Shown: positions 8,236 through 15,479, counted from the first letter of the stretch. The stretch is DNA of 37,517 bases from an uncultured Bacteroidia bacterium (GCA_913009755.1 CAJVWU010000040.1:1-37517), one strand, 5' to 3'. Notes: generated by a model not told the origin, from the sequence alone. Program-made: numbers and translations.

Positions 8236-9449
8236 TGATATTTCCTGAAAACCAATGTAGCATTATGTCCGCCAAAAGCAAAGGAATTAGACAAGGCAAC
8301 CCGGACATTGGCCTGCCTGCTGACGTTGAGAACATAATCCAAATCCAGGTCAGGGTCGGGCTCCTCGAGGTTGATGGTGGGGGTCAACAAATTGTTTTTG
8401 ATGCTCAATGCGGTAACGATCCCTTCGATGACACCGGCAGCACCCACCGTATGGCCGAGCATTGATTTTTGGGAAGAAACAGGAATATCGAAAGCCCGGT
8501 CTCCGAAAACTTTTTTGATTGCCAGGGTTTCATAAAGATCATTCAGTGTGGTGCCTGTTCCGTGGGCACTGATGTAACCCACTTCCGGTTTATCTGTCCC
8601 TGAGGCGGCAAGTGCTTTTTCCATGGTTTCGGCCATGCCTTCACCGTCTTTTTTCGGTGCCATGATGTTGTACCCTTCAGTTGTCAGGGCATAGCCGGCC
8701 AGTTCACCGTAAATTGTTGCCTTTCTCTTTTTTGCCGATGCTTCCGATTCGAGGATCATAATGCCTGCGCCTTCACCAATGACAAACCCGTCCCTGTTTT
8801 CAGCAAACGGTTTGCTCGCTTTTTCAGGGAATTCATTTTCAGTTGACAAAGCATACAGTGCATTAAAGCCGGTTATTTCTTCGGGATTAATTATGGAATC
8901 GGCGCCACCGGTGATGACCATGTCGGCATGGCCGCTTTTGATCAGGTCGTAACCCAGCCCGATGGCATAAGCTGATGAGGAACAGGCTGTGGCAACGGTA
9001 TAGGCAGGGCCTGTCAGCCTGTATTCAATTGAAATCCAGGCAGCCATCGAATTGTTCATGCCTTTAAGTATCGGGTTTCGCAGATCGGATTTATCCTCCA
9101 CGCTTGAATTACCCGTGTTGACCACACCCAGTATTACGGCACAACGGCTTTTGTCAAACCGGTCGAAATTGATCTGTTCCTTTTCAACGGTATCTTTGGC
9201 ACATACGTAGCACATACGTGTTACCCGTGTCATCTGTCGCGATTGCCTTTTCCTGATTTTATTTTTTGCATATTCGTCAAAGGCCGGGGGTACCTGGGCT
9301 GCAATTTGTGTTTGCAGGGCAGACGGGTCGAACAAAGTAATTCTTTTCACGCCGCTTTTTCCCTGTACCAGGTTTTTCCAGTTTTCTTCCACATTCAGCC
9401 CCAGCGATGATATGATGTTCATTCCGGTGATGACGACTTTATCCTCCAT
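8232..9449 (-). CDS. Beta-ketoacyl-ACP synthase II-like (FabF family)
   Basis: A 405-residue condensing enzyme with the thiolase fold. The full Cys-His-His triad is present: Cys156 in TACSSSA, His296 in AHGTGT and His333 in SMLGHTVGAAG; the last two regions are close to canonical FabF. It should carry out decarboxylative condensation of malonyl-ACP with an acyl-enzyme. It is therefore the most convincing chain-extending enzyme in the cluster. It is the last gene of the minus-strand block that starts at 14156 and is convergent with the ABC permease, overlapping by 4 bases. The 300-base gap to the dehydrogenase upstream has palindromic repeats and may hold its own promoter, though I see no good TAnnTTTG there. 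Confidence 0.9.
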   Translation of the reverse strand: MEDKVVITGMNIISSLGLNVEENWKNLVQGKSGVKRITLFDPSALQTQIAAQVPPAFDEYAKNKIRKRQSRQMTRVTRMCYVCAKDTVEKEQINFDRFDKSRCAVILGVVNTGNSSVEDKSDLRNPILKGMNNSMAAWISIEYRLTGPAYTVATACSSSAYAIGLGYDLIKSGHADMVITGGADSIINPEEITGFNALYALSTENEFPEKASKPFAENRDGFVIGEGAGIMILESEASAKKRKATIYGELAGYALTTEGYNIMAPKKDGEGMAETMEKALAASGTDKPEVGYISAHGTGTTLNDLYETLAIKKVFGDRAFDIPVSSQKSMLGHTVGAAGVIEGIVTALSIKNNLLTPTINLEEPDPDLDLDYVLNVSRQANVRVALSNSFAFGGHNATLVFRKYH

Positions 9450-9511
9450 TGTCCTGTTTTTATCAAATATTGCAATGGCAAAGAAAAGAATTATTTTACG
9501 ATATTTCTATA

Positions 9512-9538
9512 ACGAAAAGTTCGTTACGAAAAGTTCGT
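9512..9538. repeat. Two tandem 13-bp palindromes
   Basis: The 13-mer ACGAAAAGTTCGT occurs twice, at 9512-9524 and 9526-9538, 14 bases centre to centre. Each copy is itself an inverted repeat, ACGAA and TTCGT around AAG. The pair lies 63-89 bases upstream of the KAS II start codon, so it could be an operator, though the spacing is not a multiple of a helical turn. Confidence 0.6.
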
Positions 9539-9603
9539 CATGAGAAAATAATAAGTAACTAAATCAATTGGGATTGAAACTGCAAATGGAACTTAAAAAG
9601 ATA

Positions 9604-9641
9604 GCCACGAATGCACGAATATTTATTCGTGCATTCGTGGC
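9604..9641. repeat. Perfect 18-bp inverted repeat built of CACGAATG units
   Basis: Arms 9604-9621 and 9624-9641 are perfectly complementary around a 2-nt centre. Each arm contains two tandem copies of CACGAAT (9606-9612 and 9614-9620, and their complements). It lies between the dehydrogenase stop and the KAS II start and would form a very stable hairpin in either transcript. No T-run follows on either strand, so it looks more like an interspersed palindromic element than a simple terminator. Confidence 0.75.
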
Positions 9642-9749
9642 ATTATAATCAAACTACAATTTAAACAATATGTTGGTTAGTTCTGTGAATGAAGAGCCTG
9701 ATAAGTTTTCGAACAATTATTGTAGAAAAATCAGCAATGATTCGTTACA

Positions 9750-10835
9750 TTATTTGGAAACATATCCAATCTCCCCCGCCAGTTCAAAAGGGCTTTTCTC
9801 AACCATCAGGTATTCTTTTACGATCTGTTCCAGTTCGGATTTGCTGCACACTGACCTGTAAAGCACATCGAAAATGCCATCAAGACACCAACCGGTGATT
9901 TTCTGCAAAACATTTTTTATTTCCGGCTCATTGAAGGATACGGTTTCGTTCAAAGATGTTTTCAGGGGATAATCGTAAAAACCCGATTTTGTTTTTTTAC
10001 CCAGCCTGCCTTCCCCGACTTTTTCTTCCAGGCATTCGATCAGGGGAAGAAAAAAACCGGGATCGTTTTCGTAACGGAGATAATTTTTTACCGATTGAAG
10101 CATCACGTCATTTCCCACCTGGTCAAAAAAATTAAAGATGCCTGCCGGGAAAAGACGGTCTTTGACCAAGGCATCAATTTCCGAAACATCCAAAATGCCT
10201 TCCTGCAACAATTGGCAACACCCGGCCTGCACTTTCAGGAACATCCGGTTGATGATGAAGTGGTCATTCCCTGTAAGAACGAGAAAGTTCTTTTTGATTG
10301 ATTTGAGAAAATCCTCAACTTTCAAAACAGTTTTGTTACCAGTTTTGACCGCTACGTTTATTTCAACAAAGTTTTTCATGGTCACCGGGAAAAAGAAATG
10401 CAGCCCCAGGCATCTGCCCGGCATTTTCAATTCTTTGAACAATTCATCAGGCGGGATGGAGGAAGTGTTGCTGGCCAGCATACAGTCCGGGGAAACGACG
10501 GGTTCAATCTGCCGGAACAATTCCTTTTTCCTGTCCGCATTTTCGCTAATGGCCTCAATGACAAGATTACAATTTTTCAGCAGGTTTAAGTCGGATGTGA
10601 TGATTGTATTCTGATTTCGAAAATTATACGTTCCCGGGTCAGTTAACCGGTATTTTAAAGCCCTGTTTTGTTTTTTTCTGAAAGTGTTCGCAAGTTTTTC
10701 AACAGCTTCATCTGTTCTGCAAACCAGCGTAACATGAAAACGAAAACCGGTCAGGAATTCAAACAGGTCTTTTCCCGTTTTCCCGCATCCGATGATACCG
10801 ATATTGTATTCCGGTGGTGGTTTTTTTTTAATCAT
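9750..10835 (-). CDS. 3-hydroxyacyl-CoA dehydrogenase family protein
   Basis: A 361-residue NAD-dependent dehydrogenase. The N-terminal Rossmann motif is GIIGCGKTG (Gly16, Gly18, Gly21), with the later 'LVIEAISENADRKKELF' and 'ASNTSSI' blocks. The catalytic pair is present (His146, Glu158), but the usual HFFNP reads HFFFP, so an Asn is replaced by Phe149. The C-terminal helical domain follows from about residue 200 and includes 'GRLGKKTKSGFYDY'. In beta-oxidation the family oxidises 3-hydroxyacyl-CoA; run backwards it would reduce a 3-ketoacyl group. Lying between two ketosynthase genes and beside two enoyl-CoA hydratases, it may replace FabG in this cluster. The N-terminus is extended and polar compared with most members. 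Confidence 0.85.
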   Translation of the reverse strand: MIKKKPPPEYNIGIIGCGKTGKDLFEFLTGFRFHVTLVCRTDEAVEKLANTFRKKQNRALKYRLTDPGTYNFRNQNTIITSDLNLLKNCNLVIEAISENADRKKELFRQIEPVVSPDCMLASNTSSIPPDELFKELKMPGRCLGLHFFFPVTMKNFVEINVAVKTGNKTVLKVEDFLKSIKKNFLVLTGNDHFIINRMFLKVQAGCCQLLQEGILDVSEIDALVKDRLFPAGIFNFFDQVGNDVMLQSVKNYLRYENDPGFFLPLIECLEEKVGEGRLGKKTKSGFYDYPLKTSLNETVSFNEPEIKNVLQKITGWCLDGIFDVLYRSVCSKSELEQIVKEYLMVEKSPFELAGEIGYVSK

Positions 10836-10852
10836 GAAGAAATGTTTATTTG

Positions 10853-11092
10853 TCGCTGGTTTGTTATGATGGTTTATCTGCGTTTTTCTGTGCCAATCTG
10901 CGTCAGTCTTTTTTAGACGCTGATGATCGCTGGTTTGTTATGATGGTTTATCTGCGTTTTTCTGTGCCAATCTGCGTCAGTCTTTTTTAGACGCTGATGA
11001 TCACTGGTTTGTTATGATGGTTTATCTGCGTTTTTCTGTGCCAATCTGCGTCAGTCTTTTTTAGACGCTGATGATCACTGGTTTGTTATGAT
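10853..11092. repeat. 74-bp tandem repeat, a little over three copies
   Basis: A unit of 74 bases starting 'TCGCTGGTTTGTTATGATGG' repeats from 10853, with later units at 10927 and 11001 and a fourth partial unit from 11075 to 11092. Copies are almost identical; the visible changes are CGCTGG versus CACTGG in the last two and the divergence after the final GTTATGAT. The unit contains two TCTGCGT-type words, like a dispersed intergenic element of Bacteroidota that I recall. It fills almost all of the gap between the KAS III-like and dehydrogenase genes. Confidence 0.9.
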
Positions 11093-11099
11093 TATTATC

Positions 11100-12212
11100 C
11101 TATTCATATTTCAATAAAAACCCAGCCTGCATAAACTTACTGACTTCAGTGACAAAACTGAGGATCAAATCACCTTTGTTGAATTGTTCTTCCCTGATCA
11201 TCCGGTCAATGCTCACGATGGCCATGGGTGGGCCGATATAACCCATTGTACTCATTTTGGAATACAATTTTTCCTTTGGGATACCCAGCTTTTCACACTC
11301 TTCCATCACCATTTCCGAAATGTGTTTGGAAGGAAAATTGACCTGGAAAAACCGTATGGCATCCACATCAAACGGATATTTCCCCATCATCCTTTTCAAA
11401 CCTTTGTAAAACACCGAGCCGTCTTTTTCATTAAAATGAGTCCGCAACTGCTCATTAAACAACTGGGCGAGATGATGATAGCCTTTTTCGTATTCTTCCT
11501 TCGGGTTCATCCAATAGGCCGGGCGCCGGTTAAACATGGCAGCGGGTTTTTTTCCGCCGCCGGATTCCATATAAGTATGCTCAACAAACAATCCATGTTG
11601 GTCATCAGTGGCTTGTAGTAGCAATGCCCCTGCGCCATCGCTGAGGAAATACCGCAAAAGAACTTCCTCTTTTTTAACAAGTGCCTGGTTGTAATATTCG
11701 GCTCTAAGCTCTGACGAAGACATATTTGACGAAACGACCAGGGCTGTTTTATATCTTCCGTTTCTAAGCATGTCGTGGGCAATGAGTAAAGTTTTATATG
11801 CAGATGTGCAGTTGGCGTGGATGGAAACTTCGCCGCATTGTTCAATCCCCAGTTGTTCCTGTATCCTCACCGAAGCGGTAGGCATCTGGTCCTGGTGCGG
11901 GCTGCCGTAAGCAATCAAATCAATATCGCCGGCTTTAATTCCTGCTATGCTGATGGCTTTTTCAGCCGCTTTCACCGACATACTGATGTTGTCGTCGGTA
12001 AACTCACGGGTTACAGGGTCAATGGCAAAATGATAATATTCCACATCCAGCATCTGGCTCATCAGGCTTTTGGTCATTTTCATCCATTTCCTGATTTTGG
12101 ACGGGGCATCGGTCAGTTCACCGAGGTAATAATCCACTTTGTCCAGTGGGATTCTTTCCCCCGGCAGGTAGGTTCCGGTTCCTGTTATTTTTATTTTTTG
12201 TTGGTTCATCAT
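11100..12212 (-). CDS. KAS III-like condensing enzyme with degenerate active site
   Basis: A 370-residue thiolase-fold protein resembling FabH. The nucleophile is in HANCTSAYK (Cys135), and 'YGSPHQDQMPTASVRIQEQLG' before it is typical of the family. However, the HQAN motif of FabH reads FQVN (residues 289-292), so the catalytic His is Phe289, and the GN motif reads GYIGPP (324-329), so the catalytic Asn is Tyr325. Without His and Asn, decarboxylation of malonyl-ACP should be impaired. It may instead load or transfer an acyl group, or prime a chain. Relatives such as CerJ show that KAS III folds can do transfer chemistry, although CerJ keeps a His. Start could be either of two adjacent ATGs. 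It follows the hydratases in the same operon. Confidence 0.82.
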   Translation of the reverse strand: MMNQQKIKITGTGTYLPGERIPLDKVDYYLGELTDAPSKIRKWMKMTKSLMSQMLDVEYYHFAIDPVTREFTDDNISMSVKAAEKAISIAGIKAGDIDLIAYGSPHQDQMPTASVRIQEQLGIEQCGEVSIHANCTSAYKTLLIAHDMLRNGRYKTALVVSSNMSSSELRAEYYNQALVKKEEVLLRYFLSDGAGALLLQATDDQHGLFVEHTYMESGGGKKPAAMFNRRPAYWMNPKEEYEKGYHHLAQLFNEQLRTHFNEKDGSVFYKGLKRMMGKYPFDVDAIRFFQVNFPSKHISEMVMEECEKLGIPKEKLYSKMSTMGYIGPPMAIVSIDRMIREEQFNKGDLILSFVTEVSKFMQAGFLLKYE

Positions 12213-12229
12213 AGTGTTTTACCCCCGGC

Positions 12230-12308
12230 CTGAAGGCCAGGGTAACTGGTTTGGGTTTTATTTTTAGGGTTACCCTGGCCTTCAGTTTCCCCGGCTTTTA
12301 AGCCGGGG
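12230..12308. repeat. Pair of long hairpins between hydratase and KAS III genes
   Basis: Two nested-looking elements lie side by side. The first has 17-bp perfect arms, 12230-12246 (CTGAAGGCCAGGGTAAC) and 12269-12285, around 22 bases. The second is the palindrome CCCCGGCTT-TT-AAGCCGGGG at 12289-12308, which covers the stop codon of the hydratase gene. Such elements are typical of REP-like intergenic repeats and could also stabilise or separate operon transcripts. Confidence 0.75.
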
Positions 12309-13005
12309 TCATGGGTTGGGTTAATCTTTTCAAATACTCCGCTTTCTTATATCTTCTGTATCCATCCACCGCAATCCCTGCCAACTGCACTGCCTTTTCC
12401 ATCAATTCCTTTTTCGGGAAAAGCGCATCCGCGATATGCCATTTGCAGGCATCGGCAGCAGCAAAGTTACTCCCTTTTAATATCAATTCAATAGCCTTGG
12501 CTTTTCCGGAAAGCTGTAATATTTTTTGAATTCCTCCAACACCCGGTATCAGGCCAAAACCGGTTTCCGGCAATCCCAGCAGGGCATCGTTGGAACACAA
12601 CCTGAAATGACAGTGCATGGCCAGTTCCAGTGCCGAGCCGAGGCATACACCCTGAATGGCGGCAATGACCGGGATGTCCAGATCACTAAAAAATTCAAAT
12701 GTCAGGACATGAGATAACAGCATGGCCTTTGCCTCTTTCATGGGTTTGCCGTTACCTGTGCTGTCGGTTTTAATTGCAGCGATCAGGCTTTCAAGATCAG
12801 CCCCCGAAGAAAAATGACGCCCCCTTCCGGTAATAATCAATGCTTTGATGTGACTTTGCGTGATTGCGGTGGTTAGCCTTTTCAGTTCATCAAAGAACAG
12901 AGCTGTCATGCTGTTTCCCGGCGGATTGTCAAGCACCAGAAATCCAATATCCTGTTCCACCGTCCATGAAATCAAACTCTTTTTTTCTGTTTCACGTTTC
13001 ACCAT
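12298..13005 (-). CDS. Enoyl-CoA hydratase/isomerase family protein (second of pair)
   Basis: A 235-residue crotonase-fold protein. The ATG at 13003-13005 is chosen because a strong ribosome site (AAAGGAG) lies 7 bases before it; the frame is open further upstream inside the neighbouring gene but without support. Oxyanion-hole motifs are 'SSGADLESL' and 'QGVCLGSALELA', and both catalytic acids of hydratases are present, Glu127 and Glu147 ('LPETGFGLIPG'), 20 residues apart as in the well-studied enzymes. It would add or remove water from 2-enoyl thioesters and could serve as dehydratase in the cluster. The start overlaps the preceding hydratase by 14 bases, and the two are related, probably an old duplication. 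Confidence 0.88.
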   Translation of the reverse strand: MVKRETEKKSLISWTVEQDIGFLVLDNPPGNSMTALFFDELKRLTTAITQSHIKALIITGRGRHFSSGADLESLIAAIKTDSTGNGKPMKEAKAMLLSHVLTFEFFSDLDIPVIAAIQGVCLGSALELAMHCHFRLCSNDALLGLPETGFGLIPGVGGIQKILQLSGKAKAIELILKGSNFAAADACKWHIADALFPKKELMEKAVQLAGIAVDGYRRYKKAEYLKRLTQPMTPA

Positions 13006-13744
13006 TTTTTTCTCCTTTGTTGAATTCCTCAAGGGCGAGTTGGCAAAACATTTCCACATCTTTTTCCACCGCTTTTTCAAAACTCATATTCCTGCTGTTG
13101 TTCAGCGATTCCATTACGCTGTTTATTACTTTAAGCGGCCGGTCACGGGTGATGGTTTTTAAAAAGTCAACCGCATAATTCATCACCTCTTTTTTGGGCA
13201 ATACACGATCCACCAGCTTTAGTTCGTACGCTTTTTCAGCATTGATCAAATCCCCTTTCAGGATCAGTTCAAGTGCCGTTGCCTTTCCGGTTATTTCTTC
13301 CAGTTTCCTTATGCCGCCCATGCCGGGGAAAAGGTTACGGTTGACCTCGGGAAAGGCAAACAGGGCTGTTTTACTGCACACCCTGACATGACAGGACAAA
13401 GCTACCTCAAGTCCGCCACCGAAACAAGCGCCGGTTATGGCAGCCATAACCGGTATTTTCATGGTTTCGATAAAATTCAACAGTTCGTTCCCCTGCGTAA
13501 GTTGTTTCCTGAACCGGTGAATTTCACCCAGTTGTTTTTTTATCATTTTCAAATCGGCACCTGCCGAAAAATGGCGTCCCGAACCCGTTATGATCAGCCC
13601 TTTAATTCCGTTGTTTACCTTTTGTTGTAATTCATCAGTCGGGAAAAATTCAGGGATTGTCAAATAATTCCCAGGTGGATTATGAAGTTGCAGGATACCA
13701 ATGGAACCTTCCTGTTTCCAACTTGTTGTATTCCGGCTATTCAT
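12992..13744 (-). CDS. Enoyl-CoA hydratase/isomerase family protein (first of pair)
   Basis: A 250-residue crotonase-fold protein, with 'SAGADLKMI' and 'TGACFGGGLEVAL' forming the oxyanion hole and catalytic acids Glu113 and Glu133 ('FPEVNRNLFPG'). The acids are spaced 20 residues apart, so hydratase/dehydratase activity is plausible. It overlaps the thioesterase gene upstream by 8 bases and the second hydratase downstream by 14. Two tandem crotonases next to an ACP and ketosynthases also recall the ECH1/ECH2 pair of beta-branching cassettes, but those need an HMG-synthase homologue, which the KAS III-like protein here does not resemble. A dehydratase role in chain building is the simpler reading. 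Confidence 0.88.
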   Translation of the reverse strand: MNSRNTTSWKQEGSIGILQLHNPPGNYLTIPEFFPTDELQQKVNNGIKGLIITGSGRHFSAGADLKMIKKQLGEIHRFRKQLTQGNELLNFIETMKIPVMAAITGACFGGGLEVALSCHVRVCSKTALFAFPEVNRNLFPGMGGIRKLEEITGKATALELILKGDLINAEKAYELKLVDRVLPKKEVMNYAVDFLKTITRDRPLKVINSVMESLNNSRNMSFEKAVEKDVEMFCQLALEEFNKGEKNGET

Positions 13745-14156
13745 CAGTTCCTGTATTGTTTTTGATGATGTTCATGAGCTCATGCGGGAAATCGCAGGGT
13801 TTGTTTTTTGCATCCAGAAAAAGCGATTTAACCTTTACTTTGGCAACGGTTTTTTTCGTCTTTTTATTTATCAGATGGTGATGAAAAATAAGAAATGGCA
13901 GAGAAGGTTCCATCCGGGTTTCAACAACAATCTCATCAAACAGAACCACCTGCCGGATATATTTTATCTTGATTTCGGTGATCACCAGTTTCATTCCCGA
14001 TTCCCTGATGTTGTCCAATAATCCGATCTGGCCGAAAAGGTCCCATCGTGCCTGTTCGGTGTAGTTCAGGTAAACGGCATTGTTTACATGATTGTATGAA
14101 TCGAGTTCGTAACCCCTGGCTTGCAGCGAGTAATTATATACTTTGGATTTTGTCAT
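13737..14156 (-). CDS. Hotdog-fold acyl-CoA/ACP thioesterase (4-hydroxybenzoyl-CoA thioesterase type)
   Basis: A 139-residue single hotdog domain. The family motif is clear: 'ELDSYNHVNNAVYLNYTEQAR', with the catalytic Asp at residue 19, followed by the usual strands ending 'VKVKSLFLD'. Such enzymes hydrolyse acyl or aroyl thioesters. As first gene of the minus-strand block (thioesterase, two hydratases, KAS III-like, dehydrogenase, KAS II) it may release the finished chain or remove wrong intermediates. It overlaps the next gene by 8 bases. The divergent ACP gene starts 100 bases away, so both directions may be controlled from this spacer. Confidence 0.87.
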   Translation of the reverse strand: MTKSKVYNYSLQARGYELDSYNHVNNAVYLNYTEQARWDLFGQIGLLDNIRESGMKLVITEIKIKYIRQVVLFDEIVVETRMEPSLPFLIFHHHLINKKTKKTVAKVKVKSLFLDAKNKPCDFPHELMNIIKNNTGTDE

Positions 14157-14195
14157 AATTTCAGTTGGCCGGTTTTTTTGTATTCATTTGATCCT

Positions 14196-14203
14196 TATAT
14201 TTG
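14196..14203 (+). promoter_or_regulatory. -7 box before ACP/acyltransferase pair
   Basis: TATATTTG matches TAnnTTTG and lies 52 bases before the ACP ATG. A TTTG at 14177-14180 is 15 bases upstream, a little closer than the usual -33 spacing. Confidence 0.5.
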
Positions 14204-14236
14204 CCAGACCAAAATAACACAATTTTCTGTTTGATT

Positions 14237-14244
14237 CAAAACTA
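14237..14244 (-). promoter_or_regulatory. -7 box before the thioesterase-led block
   Basis: The minus strand reads TAGTTTTG, matching TAnnTTTG, giving a leader of about 70 nt before the thioesterase start at 14156. No -33 box is evident. The two divergent promoters would overlap in their upstream regions. Confidence 0.35.
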
Positions 14245-14255
14245 AAAAATAGCAA

Positions 14256-14564
14256 ATGGCTCGTGTGAATGATAAAATTACTGAGGAAGTGCGTGAAATA
14301 GTTTATGATTTCTTTGCCGAAGAATGTGAAGTTGATGTGGCTGATATAACGGATGACTCGAATATTATCACTGATATGGGAGGCGATTCCCTCATGTTTT
14401 TGGCATTGATAGAAATATTTACAAAAAAGTATAACCAGGATATTGATTTAAAGACCATCGGCAAATACAGTATTAAACATCCGGTGGAAACCATCGGGCA
14501 ATTGATTGACATGCAGCTTCGTATTATTGAATATGGCAACAGGATCATTGAAGTTGATGCCTGA
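14256..14564 (+). CDS. Acyl carrier protein (102 residues)
   Basis: An acidic helical protein with the phosphopantetheine motif DMGGDSLMFL, Ser45 being the attachment site. It is about 20 residues longer than a standard ACP, with a C-terminal extension after 'ETIGQLIDMQL'. Three bases after its stop the acyltransferase gene begins, so the pair is probably a loading unit: the acyltransferase charges this ACP. It is only weakly like the ACP at 4338-4583, suggesting separate roles, for example starter carrier and extender or storage carrier. Confidence 0.9.
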   Translation: MARVNDKITEEVREIVYDFFAEECEVDVADITDDSNIITDMGGDSLMFLALIEIFTKKYNQDIDLKTIGKYSIKHPVETIGQLIDMQLRIIEYGNRIIEVDA

Positions 14565-14567
14565 AGC

Positions 14568-15479
14568 ATGAAGACCGCTTTTATTTTTCCTGCGTTTGTT
14601 TCCGAATATATCGGCACGGAGGATAAGATTCTGAATTCCTTTTCTGATAATTTTCAACAAAAACTTGCTTTGGTGACCCATCTCACCGGCGATGATTATT
14701 TGCACTTTTCGCTTGAAGATGCTGATTTTACCGAGGATGAATTATGCAGCCAGATCATCAGTTATATTTTCAGTTGTAGTTTGTCGGATGAGCTTGTTAA
14801 TTGTGGATTAAAACCCGGTGCCGTTGCCGGGTACAGCATGGGGCTCTATGCTGCTTTGTATGGCAGCGGTGTTTTTGGTTTTGAACAAGGCCTCCGGCTG
14901 ATCGAAAAAGCTTATACCGTTTCCCGGTCTGTGATTGACGGAACAGATTGCGGAATGGGTTCCATTATCGGATTGACACGGGATGAGATTGAAAGCATGA
15001 TCAGCGGGCAAAAGCTGGAAGCTGAAATTGCCAACACAAACAGCGTGCATTCGCATCTGGTTACCGGCAAGTTGAAAGCCATTGACCGGCTACTTGACCG
15101 TGCTAAAGAAACCGGCGCTTTGAATACAGCATTTCTGCCGGTAAACACGCCTTATCATTCCCGGTTGTTGAAAGAAACACAAACAGAATTTAAGCAATTC
15201 ATTACCGAGCACATCTCCCTGAAAAAACCGGTTTATCCGGTTATTTCATCCATTGACCAAATGATGTTGAAAACGTCCGAAAACATCCGTAACGAACTGT
15301 TACGCAACCTATACGAAAGATTAAACTGGATGCAAACTTTTGAAAAATTGTTGAGCATGGGGTGTACGCAGTTTGTTGAATGCGGGGCAGGGAAAAGCCT
15401 GCAAAAGATCAGCCGCTTTATGGCTGGTGATTTTAAAGTGTTTACGATGAATAAGATTGAGAAGATTATTACCTGCTAA
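14568..15479 (+). CDS. FabD-fold ACP acyltransferase lacking the malonyl-binding Arg
   Basis: A 303-residue acyltransferase aligned over its full length with FabD. The nucleophile elbow is GYSMG (Ser90; the family has GHSxG, so His becomes Tyr) and the catalytic His197 is in 'NTPYHSRLL'. The Arg that binds the malonyl carboxylate in E. coli FabD (Arg117, in an 'RLVEMRG' stretch) falls in 'RLIEKAYTV', where Ala115 stands in its place. The 'GQGSQ' oxyanion loop near the N-terminus is also lost ('FPAFVSE'). The protein is therefore a likely acyltransferase for a neutral acyl group and not malonate, an inference from residues. Downstream come a 255-base spacer and the unrelated nuo operon. Confidence 0.85.
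   Translation: MKTAFIFPAFVSEYIGTEDKILNSFSDNFQQKLALVTHLTGDDYLHFSLEDADFTEDELCSQIISYIFSCSLSDELVNCGLKPGAVAGYSMGLYAALYGSGVFGFEQGLRLIEKAYTVSRSVIDGTDCGMGSIIGLTRDEIESMISGQKLEAEIANTNSVHSHLVTGKLKAIDRLLDRAKETGALNTAFLPVNTPYHSRLLKETQTEFKQFITEHISLKKPVYPVISSIDQMMLKTSENIRNELLRNLYERLNWMQTFEKLLSMGCTQFVECGAGKSLQKISRFMAGDFKVFTMNKIEKIITC

Noticed and set aside
12992-13744. Beta-branching (HMG-type) cassette reading of ACP, KS, two ECH and KAS III
   Set aside because: The KAS III-like protein aligns with FabH and not with HMG-CoA synthase, both crotonases look like true hydratases, and there is no modular PKS in the window.
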